64,000 bases of DNA from Lumbricus terrestris (GCA_949752735.1 OX457042.1:59929723-59993722), one strand, 5' to 3'. Shown: positions 11,266 through 22,449, numbered from the stretch's first letter. The notes: a model not told the origin generated them from the letters alone. A program made the numbers and translations.

Positions 11266-12115
11266 CACTTCTAATAGAGACATAGCTGAGTGTCATTAAC
11301 TGGTGAGTTATCTGCACATGCAGCCTCTTGGAACAGCGCCTTCTACTTGCCTCGCCTGAACTTAGCCTTCAGTAGGCCTTGATATTCGATGTCGAATTCT
11401 GTAAGCTCAGAATATTCGTTATTAAGCGAAGTAACAAGACATGCCCATATTACTGGAAAAATCCCCGCTAGTCAGTCCTCGCAAATAATGAAGACCCAGT
11501 AATCAGGTTTCCATCAGCAGTTAACATTTTGCCTCACGTTCAGAGTCCACGGTGCATTGAGCGAGCATGAGCTTTATGCTATGAAATATAATAAATATAA
11601 AAGTGTTTATGCCAAATCCTGTCCACTAAATTCAGGGAAGAGTTTAAGTTAACGAATTATGAAAAATCCTTGGATGACGCAGGGTCTAGGCCTACTTAAG
11701 TCTAGTAAGAAGAAGGAGCAGTTGTGCCCATACTTTCAATATAGGCCTATAAATTATCGTAATAATAGGCTATCAACAAAACACAAATTTTTTATGTATG
11801 GTTATAAATTTTAAACAGTGCCGTTAAAAGCTGAGAGATATCCTTCTTTTATGCCACTGACTTTGACAAATACAAAAATGATCTTTTAAAAGCCTGAAGC
11901 CTAATACGAACGATAACTCATCAATTATTTTGTGATCATCGAACATGTTTTAGACGACAAAATATCCGAATCTTTTGAAACATTTATGAAATAATTTATA
12001 TGAACCCCTCCATTGAAGTCCTTAGATCTATTGGTAGCCTGCTCTAGTGAAATTTTTAACCGAAGTAAGTTCATAGACGCAACCCACAGCAGGGTTATGC
12101 ATGACAATTACCCAT
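11266..12115. other. Gene-free stretch
   Basis: No recognisable gene or structured repeat. TAGGCCTA occurs at about 11690 and 11745. Confidence 0.5.
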
Positions 12116-12500
12116 GTATTGCGAGCCCTAATATTGACTGCATTGCCCAACCTCCTTCACTACAGGCGCTGGTGTGCTGAATGGTTGGCAGCTGATATTG
12201 TGAACCATTCTCTCGTGGCCGTGCCATCTGTCTGGCCTCTGACCATGATCTGCCACGTGGGCATTGGTCAACGCTACAGATCGCTTTAGAACTGGACAAG
12301 GACGCTGTGCTGCTAACATGGTTCGATGGAGACAGGCTTCCGACCCACTGTGTAACTGTGGTGAAATCCAGACAATGTCACACATCGTAAATGACTGCAG
12401 AAACAACTCGCTTCCCGCGTGGTTTAACCGCCTTGCATGTGGCTGATAAGGCTGCTGTTCTACCTGTTCTGTGGCTGGGCGCTCTCTGCAAAAGCTAAAT
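12116..12500 (+). pseudogene. LINE ORF2 C-terminal fragment (post-RT cysteine region)
   Basis: One frame reads DRFRTGQGRCAANMVRW, then PLCNCGEIQTMSHIVNDC. This RTGxGR...C.CG..QT..HIV..C block is typical of the region after reverse transcriptase in jockey/I/RTE-like non-LTR elements. A second frame upstream holds further related sequence and a third downstream ends near 12497, so the copy is frameshifted and 5 prime truncated. Confidence 0.65.
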
Positions 12501-12549
12501 AAATCATACATACGTATTACGTAATAATATTACATTATTATTTTAAAAG

Positions 12550-12905
12550 ATTTTTGCAAACGAGATCTGTTCGCCTTGTTGCAGGAGCTCCACAAAGATT
12601 CCACATGGCTCTCACATTGTCGCATCTTCAATGCCCTTAAGATATTAAAAAATTGACCAGATTGGATCTTTCCAAATGGGTGAATTTGCACCTATGTATC
12701 GATTTGACCGAGACCTCCTGCCCTCTAGTTTCAAAATTACTTTTTTTACTCATCTCAGCTCCATTCGCATTTCACAAGAAACTCTAGAATCTAGATCATA
12801 TCAAAAAACTTATGCTCGCACAATCACACGTCTTTTCTCTATTAAATTCATGGGTGGAGACTTAGAGGGGGGATCAGAAGGAGGTCCCCTAATGTTTGTA
12901 GTGGG
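12550..12905 (+). pseudogene. LINE reverse-transcriptase tail fragment
   Basis: Shows SVRLVAGAPQRFHMALTLSH in one frame and, after shifts, LLPSSF, a serine/arginine-rich stretch and YARTITRLFSIKF. This resembles the CR1/Rex-type RT C-terminus (RAARLVTGAP..., ...LLP.SF......R.FSI.F.G). It is a second, distinct LINE fragment right after the one at 12116. Confidence 0.5.
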
Positions 12906-13993
12906 AGGACCGTCCATTTTCATGTCCCTCCCCCAATATTTAGGAAAAGATATTTTTAAAAATAGCATCGTAAATTTTCACAGTGGTCAATTGGTTAATT
13001 CTGGTAATATTGCAAGAAGTTGGGCCACAGACTATAAAGAATTAGACATCTATTATTAGAAAGTTGATAAGACAGGGTTTTTTGCCCTCTAACACTCCTA
13101 CTTTTGACATGTTATGTCCTAACGCAGATGTAGCCTATCCCTCTTTTTTTCTATCCTCTGTGACCCCGGGCATGTCCTTCATTATCTTCTTCCACCTGAA
13201 CGTGTAACTGATTACTCACTTAGGCCCCGATCACGTAATATAGAGATACCACGATGTGATTTGTAATCGTTGATTGGAAAGGGATTTATCACGAGAATGA
13301 TTATAGTTAACTTGTTTGACGATAATAGTTTAGTAATTATATTATATTTACCTGTGATTTTAATTTACACATTTTTATTACCTATTATTACTTCGATGTA
13401 TTAAAATGATGTTCTGTGTTCCATTGTGCGTTTGCAAGTGGAGTAGCCTAATAGAGAAAATACTTACTTACTTACTTACTAGAATATGAAATGACTAAAA
13501 AAATGGTCATAAAATGACTCAAAAAATGGTCATCAGCTTTTTTAAGGGAAAATTATATGTTTTCATGACATTTCGGTCGAGCAAATGACTAAGAAAAAGG
13601 TCGTCAGAAATTTTGGTCGATAAAAATGGAAAATTTCATAGGCAATTCGTGCGTCCGCCCAAAATGTCGCGCCTCGGCGATTGTCTATCGACCACTCGTT
13701 CGTTCCCCCCGAACTTCTAGACCCGTGGTTGAGCTTTATTACAGTTTCCTTTTCCTTGTTCCATAATTTTATTTTATGTAGGACAAGTTTCGTTTTGCTT
13801 TATCTTTCTTTTTTCTTTACTGACTGCCTATAATGCATGTGCAATTGTGTATCCTAATGTTGAGTTAAGGCCACTATTTTGGTGTCCTTGCTTGCGGGAT
13901 TTTCTTATCCCTGTAGAGCCCCTCTTGTAACAATGATATGTTGATATTGCAATAATTTGTTAACCTTGTTTCATTTAGTTACAACATTTCGAA

Positions 13994-14025
<32 letters not shown>

Positions 14026-14828
14026 ATTCGTCACAAATATTGCTCTACCATAATCAATGCGTCATTATTGTTAGAAGGTTGAGTAGCTGAGCATCTTTAG
14101 AGGAAGACCGACATTAAACGCAGGACACTTGGTGATTGACGAACCTCGAATATAATTATTAGATCCATAAAAATATGCAAATAATTCGAAACACGTTTAG
14201 GCATAACCGTAACCACAACCACTCAAAAAATAATGCTGGTACAGTTATAGATGCAGATGAACACATTCTAGTCTTGAATCTCGACTGAAGTGAAGTTGTA
14301 TTTTGCCACGATTCCATTAAGTAGTAATTATTAGCGTTTGTATGCTTGATAGCCAACTTGAAAATCAAGAGATTTTATTTTATTCGCTGTGAGGTGCATC
14401 TTTGGATAAGGAACCTCCACACAACCATCATGTAAATGATTGGCTGGTGTAATAGCGCTATAAGTGTGCGTGTATGGGTGGATCTTGGAGGATAAAGGAA
14501 CAAGAGGACTCAGAAGAACGAGGGTTGAGGAACGGTAATAGCCATTTAATAAACGGAATTTAAACCATTACAGCTGGTCCAATGGGGTGTGCGTGATAGT
14601 GAACAAACAGTTCTTGTCTTGGGCGTGTCCACGATGTGAAAAGTTTCAAACTAATGATCTGCCTTTTGGTGGGCGGTTCTTCGATTGCAGATTGGAACTG
14701 ATATATTTGCATAGGCCTACACCTGAAAAAAATTTCAAGCCAAAGATAGACCTATGTTGTAAAATGACATAGGCCTGCAGTATCTACGTTGTTATTGTTA
14801 ATATATTGTGATATTTTGGTCTTTCCAG
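12906..14828. other. Intergenic or intronic stretch with short repeats
   Basis: Contains a CTTA microsatellite (13463-13482), a cluster of AAATGACTAAAAAAATGGTC-type repeats (13485-13640, related to 36190-36290) and a GATT microsatellite (13995-14030). No gene is seen before the CARD exon. Confidence 0.6.
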
Positions 14829-15116
14829 TTGTGTACGAAAGAAACAAGAAACATTTATCAATTTGTAGAAACAACAAGGATTTTCTTATACTAAATATTC
14901 AGCCAAATGACGAATTCACCGCTTCACTGTTTGCTCTCAACTGCATAACGGAAGAACAACGTCAGCTCATCCAACGACAACATTCAAACCGAGATAGGAA
15001 TAAAGAACTTCTGAAGGTTGTGAGATCCTTCGAGGAGAGAAAGTGTTCAGATTTTGTAAATTGTCTTCGACAAACCAATCAGACGACGGTGGCAAAGGTC
15101 GTCGAAAATGGAGGAG
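14829..15116 (+). CDS. CARD-domain exon (immune/cell-death-type gene, exon A)
   Basis: The acceptor GGTCTTTCCAG ends at 14828 and a 96-codon open exon follows. The translation begins as a helix (YERNKKHLSICRNNKDFL) and continues NDEFTASLFALNCITEEQ, DRNKELLKVV, CSDFVNCLRQTNQTTVAK, VVENGGG. The spacing of leucines, the ITEEQ turn and the final F..CL..T.Q...A..V pattern fit a caspase-recruitment domain, a six-helix death-fold module that assembles signalling complexes. The exon starts with the last two bases of a codon and ends after the first base of a codon (donor GTTCAT, weak), so it is symmetrical phase 1-1 and splices in frame to the next exon. The upstream start exon is unidentified. Confidence 0.75.
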
Positions 15117-15199
15117 GTTCATAATAATTTTACAAGCTTAATTCAAAGGCTGATTATTGGCAATGTTCTTAATATTGATGATGATGATGCTGTCCATCC

Positions 15200-15623
15200 T
15201 CATTTCTGAGGGTCGGAGACCAGAGACAACGACAGCAGCTTCCTCCATTCCTCTCTGTCCTGCGCCCGTCTGACACAGTCCACAGGTGGTAATCCGGTCC
15301 AGTCACAGACATCGTCCATCCAACGCCTTCTTGGTCTTCCACGTGCTCTGGTACCCTCAAATCGTCCTTGTATTAGCAGTGTCGATATGTTGTCTGCCCT
15401 CATCAGGTGTCCGAAGTATCGCAGTTTCCTTTTTTTGCACCCTCTCTAGCAGTCTCTGTTTCGGCCGCAGCTCCGCCAAAATCGAGGCATTTGTTCTGTG
15501 TTCCCTCCAATCGACCTGCATCATTCTTCTATACGTCATCATCTCAAATGCCGTCAATCTCCTTCTATCCGCCGCCTTCAGAGTCCATGCCTCACTTCCA
15601 TACAACGCCACTGACCACACCAT
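15200..15623 (-). pseudogene. Antisense LINE ORF2 C-terminal fragment (RTE/CR1-like)
   Basis: On the minus strand two overlapping frames give VALYGSEAWTLKAADRRRL, AFEMMTYRRMMQVDW and then GTRARGRPRRRWMDDV, CDWTGLPPVD, AQDREEWRKL. This is the hallmark end of a large group of non-LTR retrotransposon RTs (LYGSETWTL..., GRGRP...W.D.....G......AQDR..WR). The frame change sits near 15360-15400. It lies in the intron between the CARD and TRADD-N-like exons, opposite to the host gene. Confidence 0.8.
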
Positions 15624-16188
15624 CGCCTCTTAATATTTTGATAAACATAATATGTCGCAGAGAATCAACATTATTTCGTGACTCAAAGTGTTTGGTTCTA
15701 TTCAAGATGCAGTTGGATATCGTGTCTAGTCAGAAGGGTTGTCCAGAAGAATAGTTCGAGAAAGGTTTTTGTTCACTTAGCATAACAGTGCTGTCTCGCA
15801 TAATTCGCACACTGTGGCGTATGATGTCTTAGTTAAATGATATCCCGTTTATCTGAAAACGCACTTGTGCTGTAACGATCATGGCTAATATATGATTTAT
15901 GAAATTTATATGGACTAATGATGCTGAGCTTATTTCTTTGGGTTTAAATTTTTTTAATAGGGTTCAATTTCAAAATAGCGTCGTATGTGCAAGCTAAAGG
16001 AATATCCATTCAGTTTGTAACCAATAATTGGTCATTCAGCAAACTGCAGATTTATTGTAGGCCTACAATGCACAAACTATACTAAGCACAACAATGTGCT
16101 CAATATTAATTCAGTTTGTAAAACTAGATAACTTATATAAAATACGCAAACTAAATCATGCAAAATGTTGTGTTTTTTCTGATTTTAG
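15624..16188. other. Intron sequence
   Basis: AT-rich and without recognisable elements; ends in the acceptor TTTTTTCTGATTTTAG (ends 16188). Confidence 0.55.
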
Positions 16189-16530
16189 TTGTCATAAAAA
16201 TCGAAGTTAGACATTCTGGAACAACCGATGCAGAATCCATTGAGCTGCTTCATAAAAGACTAAGTGACCTCAGAGACAGAACTAAACCTGGATCACATCA
16301 ATCTGTTAAAGTCATTCATCAACTGATGGAAGAAGGCCTAGAAATCCTGGACCCTCAACTGAAGAGACAGACTGTGGTTGTTTGGATCTGGTGTCGTTCA
16401 CAAACAGCTCTTGAAAATATTCAGAATCTGTACAAATCGAATGAGCTGAGAGATGTTTTCTTTGAAGATATTCAACCATCCATTTCAAAGATGATTAGCA
16501 TCGATAGGAATCAATTCAAGAAAATCGTTG
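16189..16530 (+). CDS. TRADD-N-like domain exon (exon B)
   Basis: A 114-codon open exon between a good acceptor (CTGATTTTAG) and a perfect donor (GTGAGT at 16531). It begins and ends in phase 1, matching exons A and C. The middle reads HQLMEEGLEILDP, QLKRQTVVVWIWCRSQTALE, NIQNLYKSNELRDVFFEDI. A hydrophobic strand ending in a cysteine, then a helix with ...L..LY.S..L...F matches the core of the TRADD N-terminal domain family, where DPQL..V.L.FC... and a Y..G.L helix are typical. In TRADD this alpha-beta domain binds TRAF2. The match is by eye and the family is divergent. If this is not TRADD-N, the exon is still a compact alpha/beta domain between a CARD and an NHL propeller. Confidence 0.6.
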
Positions 16531-17194
16531 GTGAGTACTGCTCTCGTTAACTCACTCATCATGATTTTTGAAATTTAACCCTAGGAGGCTAACCTATAAA
16601 AAATCACATATTGAATAACTTGGGGTATATTTTTCACCCCACACCATTTCAGGCTTATGATATAAAATTAGACCATGTTTGATCAATAATGACACTTAAT
16701 TCAAGTTCAGCATGGAATTGACAAACTATGAAACCTAACTAAGTTAAAATATTAGCATAATCATCGAGTCTACGGTCATCTATAATACACAAGGAACGCT
16801 TTGTTGCATGCTTTCCGCAGAAAAATTGCAATACATACTCTAGGCCTATGACATCATCGATTTCAACACTAGTCTATCTAGCTACGAGACATCATTACAA
16901 TCAACAAAGTCTGCATTATCATCATCACTATCATCATTTTCAGTCAATTGGTATCAATTCTGATATCAGTGTAGTGGCATTGGCTGCAGATAACCAGCGA
17001 AACCTCTTCAACACAAAAACGTTATTAATTACAATGGTCAATCAGTCACGTGACCATGCATTCAATATAAAAATATTTTTAAAAACGTGGAAATAAGCAA
17101 AAATCATATATGAACAGATACACAAAAGCGCATGGCATAATTTCAAAGCAGTAAAAAATTCAGGGCAAATACTGACACCAAAACTCCACCTCTC
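16531..17194. other. Intron sequence, nothing recognised
   Basis: No repeat family or RNA gene identified, apart from one exact TAGGCCTA near 16843. Confidence 0.5.
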
Positions 17195-17475
17195 GCTATC
17201 TCCCCACAGGTCTTTCACTCAAAACTGAAAACATTGCTCTTTCACAAATCCTATCCTGATTCCTCCTCTTCTCATCACATCCCTCGTCATTTCAATTCTA
17301 AACATCACCCACCTTAGCCGTCCATCTATCTGCCTGCCTGACTCTCCGGACTTGACCCGCTGCTTGTCGATTTTGTTTTGATTGAGCGCCTGTGAATAAG
17401 CTGGTTCCCGCGACTTGGCTTTTGTGGGCGCTGTAGAAGTCTCGACATTACGATTACGATTACTGAGGTGGAAAA
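17195..17475 (+). pseudogene. LINE 3 prime end fragment
   Basis: Begins in a frame reading VFHSKLKTLLFHKSYPDSS, the usual last segment of CR1/L2-type ORF2 (F.s.LKT.LF.ksyP). Further on come fragments of FVLIERL, WFPRL and KSRHY, and it ends in a short TTACGA repeat. Frames are broken. Confidence 0.5.
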
Positions 17476-17689
17476 CCACCTCAGGTTAGCCTCCGAGGGT
17501 TAATACGTAAAATGATTACACGTGCGGCTCAGCTTAATGACGAAATCAAAAGCCAGCAATAGGCCTATGTCACAACGTCATTGTGTGTGAATAGAACGAA
17601 CAAAAGCAAATTAAAACGGATAACACTCATCATACAGAAGTTTGAAACGTAGGCCTATAGTCATCTCTCGCTCCTTATCGCAGGATGCT

Positions 17690-18235
17690 GCTGCTACCCT
17701 TGTCCATGCTTTTGTCACCAGTCGCTTGGGCTACTGCTGCTCAATTCTGGTACATGTAGGTTTGCCTCTATAATTATTGATATCCCGACTAGACCGTGTT
17801 CTTCGGTCTGCAGCCCGGTTAATTGGGCGAATCCCTAAATATGCCTCGGTTTCATTTTACAAACATGATACTCTATACTGGCTCCCTATCTTACAGCGCG
17901 TCGAATACAGAATTGCTTCACTGGTTTGACATTGTTTCGTTACCTATGCTCCGACCTATCTATGTAAACTCTGCTGTTCAGTATCCGATGTCCTGACTCG
18001 CAGAGTCCTTCACTCTGCCTCTAGCGGGAAGCTTATCAGCGTCGTGCTTTCTCAGTTGTAGGTCCATCTGTCTGGAATTGCCTCTCATTGGAGATGCGCC
18101 TGCTACCTAGGGTTGACTCATCAGTGTTTTACAGACTCCTTAAAACTTGTTTGTTTCACCGTGTTTGGACTGGGGGCGCCTCTGAGTGGACTTCATGTAG
18201 AGGCTCTATATAAATTCTTGAAATGAATGAATGAA
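17690..18235 (+). pseudogene. CR1/L2-like LINE, RT C-terminus and 3 prime tail
   Basis: Across several frames the order is DAAATLVHAFVTSRLGYC, RSAARLIGRIPKYA, LYWLPILQRVEYRIASL, APTYLCKL, then WNCLSLEMR. These are the standard end motifs of CR1/L2-type reverse transcriptases. The 3 prime UTR has GGGGCGCCTCTGAGTGGACT and TCTATATAAATTCTTG and ends in a GAAT microsatellite. Stops and shifts make it a dead 5 prime-truncated copy. Confidence 0.8.
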
Positions 18236-18340
18236 TAAAATAATCAATGTATTGTGCCAAAGATAGAACATCAGAGTATAACAGAAAGATTACGGATAAA
18301 CAATTAATGGTCATTCTTTGGCAGTCCATGTTTATCAAAT

Positions 18341-18832
18341 GTGTTTTATGCAACTGAATTTGTTTTGCGCTACTGAATTTGTTATACGCTATTAAATTTG
18401 TTTTCTGCAACTAAATTTGTTTTACGCTACTAAATTTGTTATACGCTATTAAATTTGTTTTCTGCAAATAAATTTGTTTTACGCTACTAAATTTGTTATT
18501 CGCTATTAAATTTGTTTTATGCAACTAAATTTGTTTTACGCTAGTAAATTTGTTACACGCTATTAAATTTGTTACACGCTAGTAAATTTTTTATAGCCTA
18601 CGCTATTAAATTTGTTATACGCTATTAAATTTGTTTTATGCTACTAAATTTGTTTTACGCTAGTAAATTTGTTATACGCTATTAAATTTGTTACACGCTT
18701 TTAAATTTGTTATTCGCTATTAAATTTGTTTTATGCAACTAAATTTGTTTTACGCTAGTAAATTTGTTGCACGCTATTAAATTTGTTACACGCTATTAAA
18801 TTTGTTATACGCTATTAAATTTGTTTTATGCT
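18341..18832. repeat. 19-bp minisatellite with a 57-bp higher-order unit
   Basis: About 26 tandem copies of ACGCTATTAAATTTGTTAT. In the first third three variants (TGCAACT, ACGCTACT and ACGCTATT types) alternate as a 57-bp composite. One unit at 18594-18600 carries TAGCCTA where neighbours have TA, a 5-bp insertion. Not CRISPR-like: there are no unique spacers. Confidence 0.9.
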
Positions 18833-19140
18833 TCTTGCTGTGATGAATCAGAAGCATTCATTGACGATAATGATGAATGCTCTGCTGAACTCAGTTCCAT
18901 TGGCGGTTTTTTTTGTACCATCCGGGGACAAGATTTGCTTACTTTGTTCCCCTATCTTTTATCATCGTTGTCCCGTTATCTCAATACACTTCTCTATTAT
19001 TTTTTTATTACATTTATATAGGACATTTTCTATACCGTGATAGGGGTATGGATTTCTTACTTATCATTCTACTCAAGTTCCACCGCAGTACGATCATCGT
19101 GATCGACTGCCTCCTCGGATTGACCACCCGGATTTTGACC
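18833..19140. other. Intron sequence, nothing recognised
   Basis: A short open frame here has no recognisable domain and no splice support. Confidence 0.5.
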
Positions 19141-19347
19141 TGGTACAGGAACGAGCAGAGCGGACTTAATTTGAAATAGCCGAATGGTTGCAGGTTCGAA
19201 TCCATCTCAAGTCGCCGCGTAAGGACCTTGAGCAAGTCCTTCACTCGCAATTATTTCTCATGCGCTTCGGCGTGAAACTGCGATTCAGTTTCCGCGCTCT
19301 AGTCGGAAGCGCTTCTGAGTAGTAATCTGGAAGGGGCGCTATAAAAA
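19141..19347 (+). mobile_element. tRNA-derived SINE
   Basis: An A-box-like GAGCAGAGCGG lies at about 19152 and a perfect B box GGTTCGAATCC at 19193-19203. The tRNA-unrelated body follows (CGCGTAAGGACCTTGAGCAA, GTGAAACTGCGATTCAGTTT). It ends in GAAGCGCTTCTGAGTAGT and GGGGCGCTATAAAAAG, then a CATA microsatellite. The same body occurs inverted at 63465-63642. The 3 prime end resembles the tails of the LINEs at 17690 and 22050, which suggests mobilisation by that LINE. Confidence 0.8.
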
Positions 19348-19577
19348 GTGCACATACATACATACAATGTCATGCATACATGCATACATACATACAATGT
19401 CATACATACATAAATATATACATACAGTACATGAATAAATACATACATACATACATACATACATACATACATACATACATACATACATACATACATACAT
19501 ACATACATACATACATACATACATACATACATACATACATACATACATACATACATACATACATACATACATACAAA
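19348..19577. repeat. (CATA)n microsatellite at the SINE 3 prime end
   Basis: Interrupted CATA repeats to about 19436, then pure CATA to 19576. Tyr-Val-Cys-Met repeat frames over it are artefacts. Confidence 0.95.
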
Positions 19578-19702
19578 TGAGTGAGGTGATTTCCTGTTGA
19601 CTTTCTCACAGACAATTAATTAGGCAATAAATTAAACTAAAATATTATCGTATCAGCAGTCAATTATTTTTTTAACAAATCGTTTCGTATTTACTTTGGT
19701 AG

Positions 19703-20523
19703 TGTGTACAATTTCCATCAACCTTACTCATAGAATCGGGATTCCAGGAGATGAATATGTGCGTGGAGTGACTAAACTGCGAAATGAGTTCTACGTCATC
19801 TGTCAATTATATCCAACAGTTATACTTGTCTTTGAGGATCGAAATCCATTTCGTCTTCAGAAGAAAATAAAAATAGAAGAGATTGGATATCCTGTTGACA
19901 TTGGATCCAGTGAGAAGGAGAAATGTCTCTACGTCTCTGACCGTGGAAGGAATTGCGTCTGGAAGATTACAAGAACAAGAGATGACATACTGAATATCAT
20001 CAAATGGCTTTCAACTGATTATATGCCACGTACTCTCTCATTGTCTAGTAATGGTCAGCTGCTGGTGGTCAGTTGGTCATTTCCCATTCTTTGGATCTAC
20101 GGATCAGACGCAAAACTTATTCGATCGATTAAGTTACCGAGAGACATGGGGAATCCTCGTCATGCAGTGGAAACATCCATCGGGAATTTAATCATCATTC
20201 ACGAATGGACAGAAAAGGAAGAGAGGTCTCGTTGGAGAGAGAATGCAAAGAGATGGAGCATAAGTGAATTGAGCAGCGATGGACAGATGGTCATCCGTCG
20301 CTTTATTCCCTCATATGAAACACAAGAGCTGAATGATCCTGAATATCTCTCAATCGATTCAGACGATCGAGTGTTTGTGGCTGACTCTAATAATGGTAGA
20401 GTGATTGTCTTGCATTCCGATCTTAAATGGAATCGAATTCTTCCTCCAACAAACCAAGTACCGGTAACAGAAGGAATTAGGCTCCATTGGAAAGACAGAT
20501 TGTGGTACGGCGAAGTAGCCTAG
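19703..20523 (+). CDS. NHL-type six-bladed beta-propeller exon, terminal (exon C)
   Basis: After an acceptor (TACTTTGGTAG, ends 19702) a 272-codon frame runs to TAG at 20521-20523. Blades are visible as repeating strand patterns: VRGVTKLRNEFYVICQLYP; CLYVSDRGRNCVWKI; TLSLSSNGQLLVVSW; HAVETSIGNLIIIHEW; LSIDSDDRVFVADSNNGRVI; IRLHWKDRLWYG. The P..L.id..d.vfVaDs.N.RV motif is diagnostic of NHL repeats, which in TRIM-NHL proteins bind RNA or proteins. The exon starts in phase 1, so it joins in frame with exon B. No frameshift is present. As the C-terminal ligand-binding module of a CARD/TRADD-N-like protein it may sense a target. Confidence 0.8.
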
Positions 20524-20929
20524 CCTAAATCAACAGCTCTGTTTTTACGGAGATATTATGTCCGTCACCTCTGAGTCGAAATTTAACTCGCATTTCGTTT
20601 ACAGAACAAAAATCCCATGAGAAAAACGTTAGGCCTATACTTAGTGCATATAAGTTATATTATGAATAATATATCCTATTTAAAAATATAAAGCCGTTGT
20701 TTAATTGGGACAAGAACCGTTTGCTTTTAGTTAAGTTAGAAAATTGAACCCGCATTTCACGAAGATCACAAAGAGTCTGTGTTAATTTGAGTGGTTAAAT
20801 ATCGTGACCGCTAACTGTTCTTAAGCGCCGTAAAAAATTAATTATTTAAACCTGCCACGCGGTTCATCTGCTATGATAATTATGAACAAAGGCCAAGGAC
20901 ATCGTTACAACATGGTGTCTGATTAAGTA
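20524..20929. other. Downstream of the NHL gene
   Basis: Presumed 3 prime UTR and intergenic DNA. I do not see a canonical AATAAA close to the stop. Confidence 0.4.
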
Positions 20930-21105
20930 AAATGTAGGCCCTAACGTAAGAGAGATAGAGGAAGACCACGGCAGATGATGCTGGGATGGATGATGGCCAA
21001 CGGATACAGCAAACTGAAGGAAAATGCACAGCACAGAGAGGAGTGGCGTCATTGGAGGTTGGAACCTGCCGAAGGGAAGAGAACCTAAAGAAGAACGTAG
21101 CTTCA
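20930..21105 (+). pseudogene. LINE ORF2 C-terminal fragment (GRGRP type)
   Basis: Reads [20 protein letters not shown], then [14 protein letters not shown]. This is the same motif order as the antisense LINE at 15200 (GRPR...W.D.....A..R.EWR). Only about 50 codons remain. Confidence 0.6.
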
Positions 21106-21429
21106 AAAGAGTCTAGCGAGTCGAGTTCTCTGTGAAGAGATTAATTACTCGACAACGATTTAATGTTTAGGCGGTAATCGATCACTCTAACTTTCTAAAT
21201 TTATTCGTCATTGCCATAGAAATATCATTATAAATGTTGGCCACTGTTTATCAATAATGAGCAGCTTACGAGTCTACCAAATGTTAAATGTTACAGTGAG
21301 GAAATTAAAAATTGAAACAATGAGGAGGGCATTTATTGTTGTCTTCAACCATCTCAGCACTGAAATCAAGAGTAAGTTTACTGAGAATTGAGATGACAGC
21401 TTGTAATTGCTACAGTTACTTAGGCCTAA

Positions 21430-21545
21430 GAGATTCTGACACCAATTATTAATTATTATTATAATTATTATCATCATTATAATTATCCTATTACTATAAT
21501 TATTGTAACTATTATTATTATTATTATTTTATATATAATAATAAT
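21430..21545. repeat. ATT/AAT-rich low-complexity block
   Basis: Imperfect ATT and AAT repeats. Confidence 0.8.
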
Positions 21546-21605
21546 AACTAATGTTGCGGAGGACTAGGTCTGATTTTCTAAATACTCAAAAACAGCTCCA
21601 AGCAT

Positions 21606-21761
<156 letters not shown>

Positions 21762-21925
21762 GAATCCAGCGGTTCCTGGAGTTCAGAAGGACTTGATTTT
21801 GTGCTAGACTTGGGACGGAGGCTGACCGAGGCGACACAAGACAGACTCGAGACAAGCTACCTTTTCCAGAGAATCTCGGTAGCAGTCCAACGAGGAAACG
21901 CCATCTGCTTCTCTTCCACATTGCC
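21762..21925 (+). pseudogene. Second fragment of the RLE-type LINE C-terminus
   Basis: Reads GLDFVLDLGRRLTEATQD, ETSYLFQRISVAVQRGNAIC, matching the end of the copy at 8166 (GLCFITELGRCL, ETSYLFQRIAILIQRFNAIA). It starts straight after the ATT microsatellite. Confidence 0.75.
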
Positions 21926-22049
21926 TTTGCTCTGTAGGGCGCAAATTCATACGTCATTTCGATCAGAGCAAGAGTAGGCCTAATAGGAATCTCTCAGCAA
22001 GAACTTTGAATAAAGCTTTCAGCCTTCAGTACGAGGGTACCCAAGAGAA

Positions 22050-22300
22050 AAGACAGGATTAGAGGAGAGATTTGGTGACTTAATGGTTCCTTTTACTCGA
22101 CCTGCAACAATGCAGAGACGTGCGTTCTCTGTGGTTGGTCCAACAACCTGGAATGGGCTTCCCTAGACTGTGCGACACCTTCCATGCTGTTCTCAATTTC
22201 GCAAACAGTTACTGTTGAAGTTTTTTTTTCGCTTGATCTCGGCCGGGAGCGCCTCTGAGTAGCTACCTTGAATGGCGCTATGTAAATTCTGATTGATTGG
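22050..22300 (+). pseudogene. CR1/L2-like LINE 3 prime end; left duplication breakpoint lies inside it
   Basis: Reads TMQRRAFSVVGPTTWNGLP, then an in-frame stop, then FRKQLLLKFF: the usual RRAFSV.GP..WN.LP...FRKQL..F end of CR1/L2 ORF2. The tail has GGGAGCGCCTCTGAGTAGCT and GGCGCTATGTAAATTCTGAT and ends in GATT repeats. The left edge of the 20,286-bp duplication (22175) cuts through this otherwise continuous relic. Confidence 0.75.
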
Positions 22301-22449
22301 TTGATTGAAAGATGATTAGTGTCGCCCTCCTCCTTTATCTAAGCTTGGGATTAGCACTGGCAGAGTCCAACCAGTGGCGTAGTTCTAAAGAGACCGCAAC
22401 GAAGTGATAGATAGGGGCGAAGTATTAGGTTATGAAGATACATTGTAGT

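Noticed and set aside
12101..12511. Minus-strand 127-aa frame
   Set aside because: Antisense to a clear LINE C-terminal fragment.
18341..18832. CRISPR-like regular repeats
   Set aside because: Repeats are contiguous 19-mers without unique spacers, in animal DNA.
19299..19615. Frames with YVCM or HTYI repeats
   Set aside because: Artefacts of the CATA microsatellite; a 4-bp repeat opens all frames on both strands.
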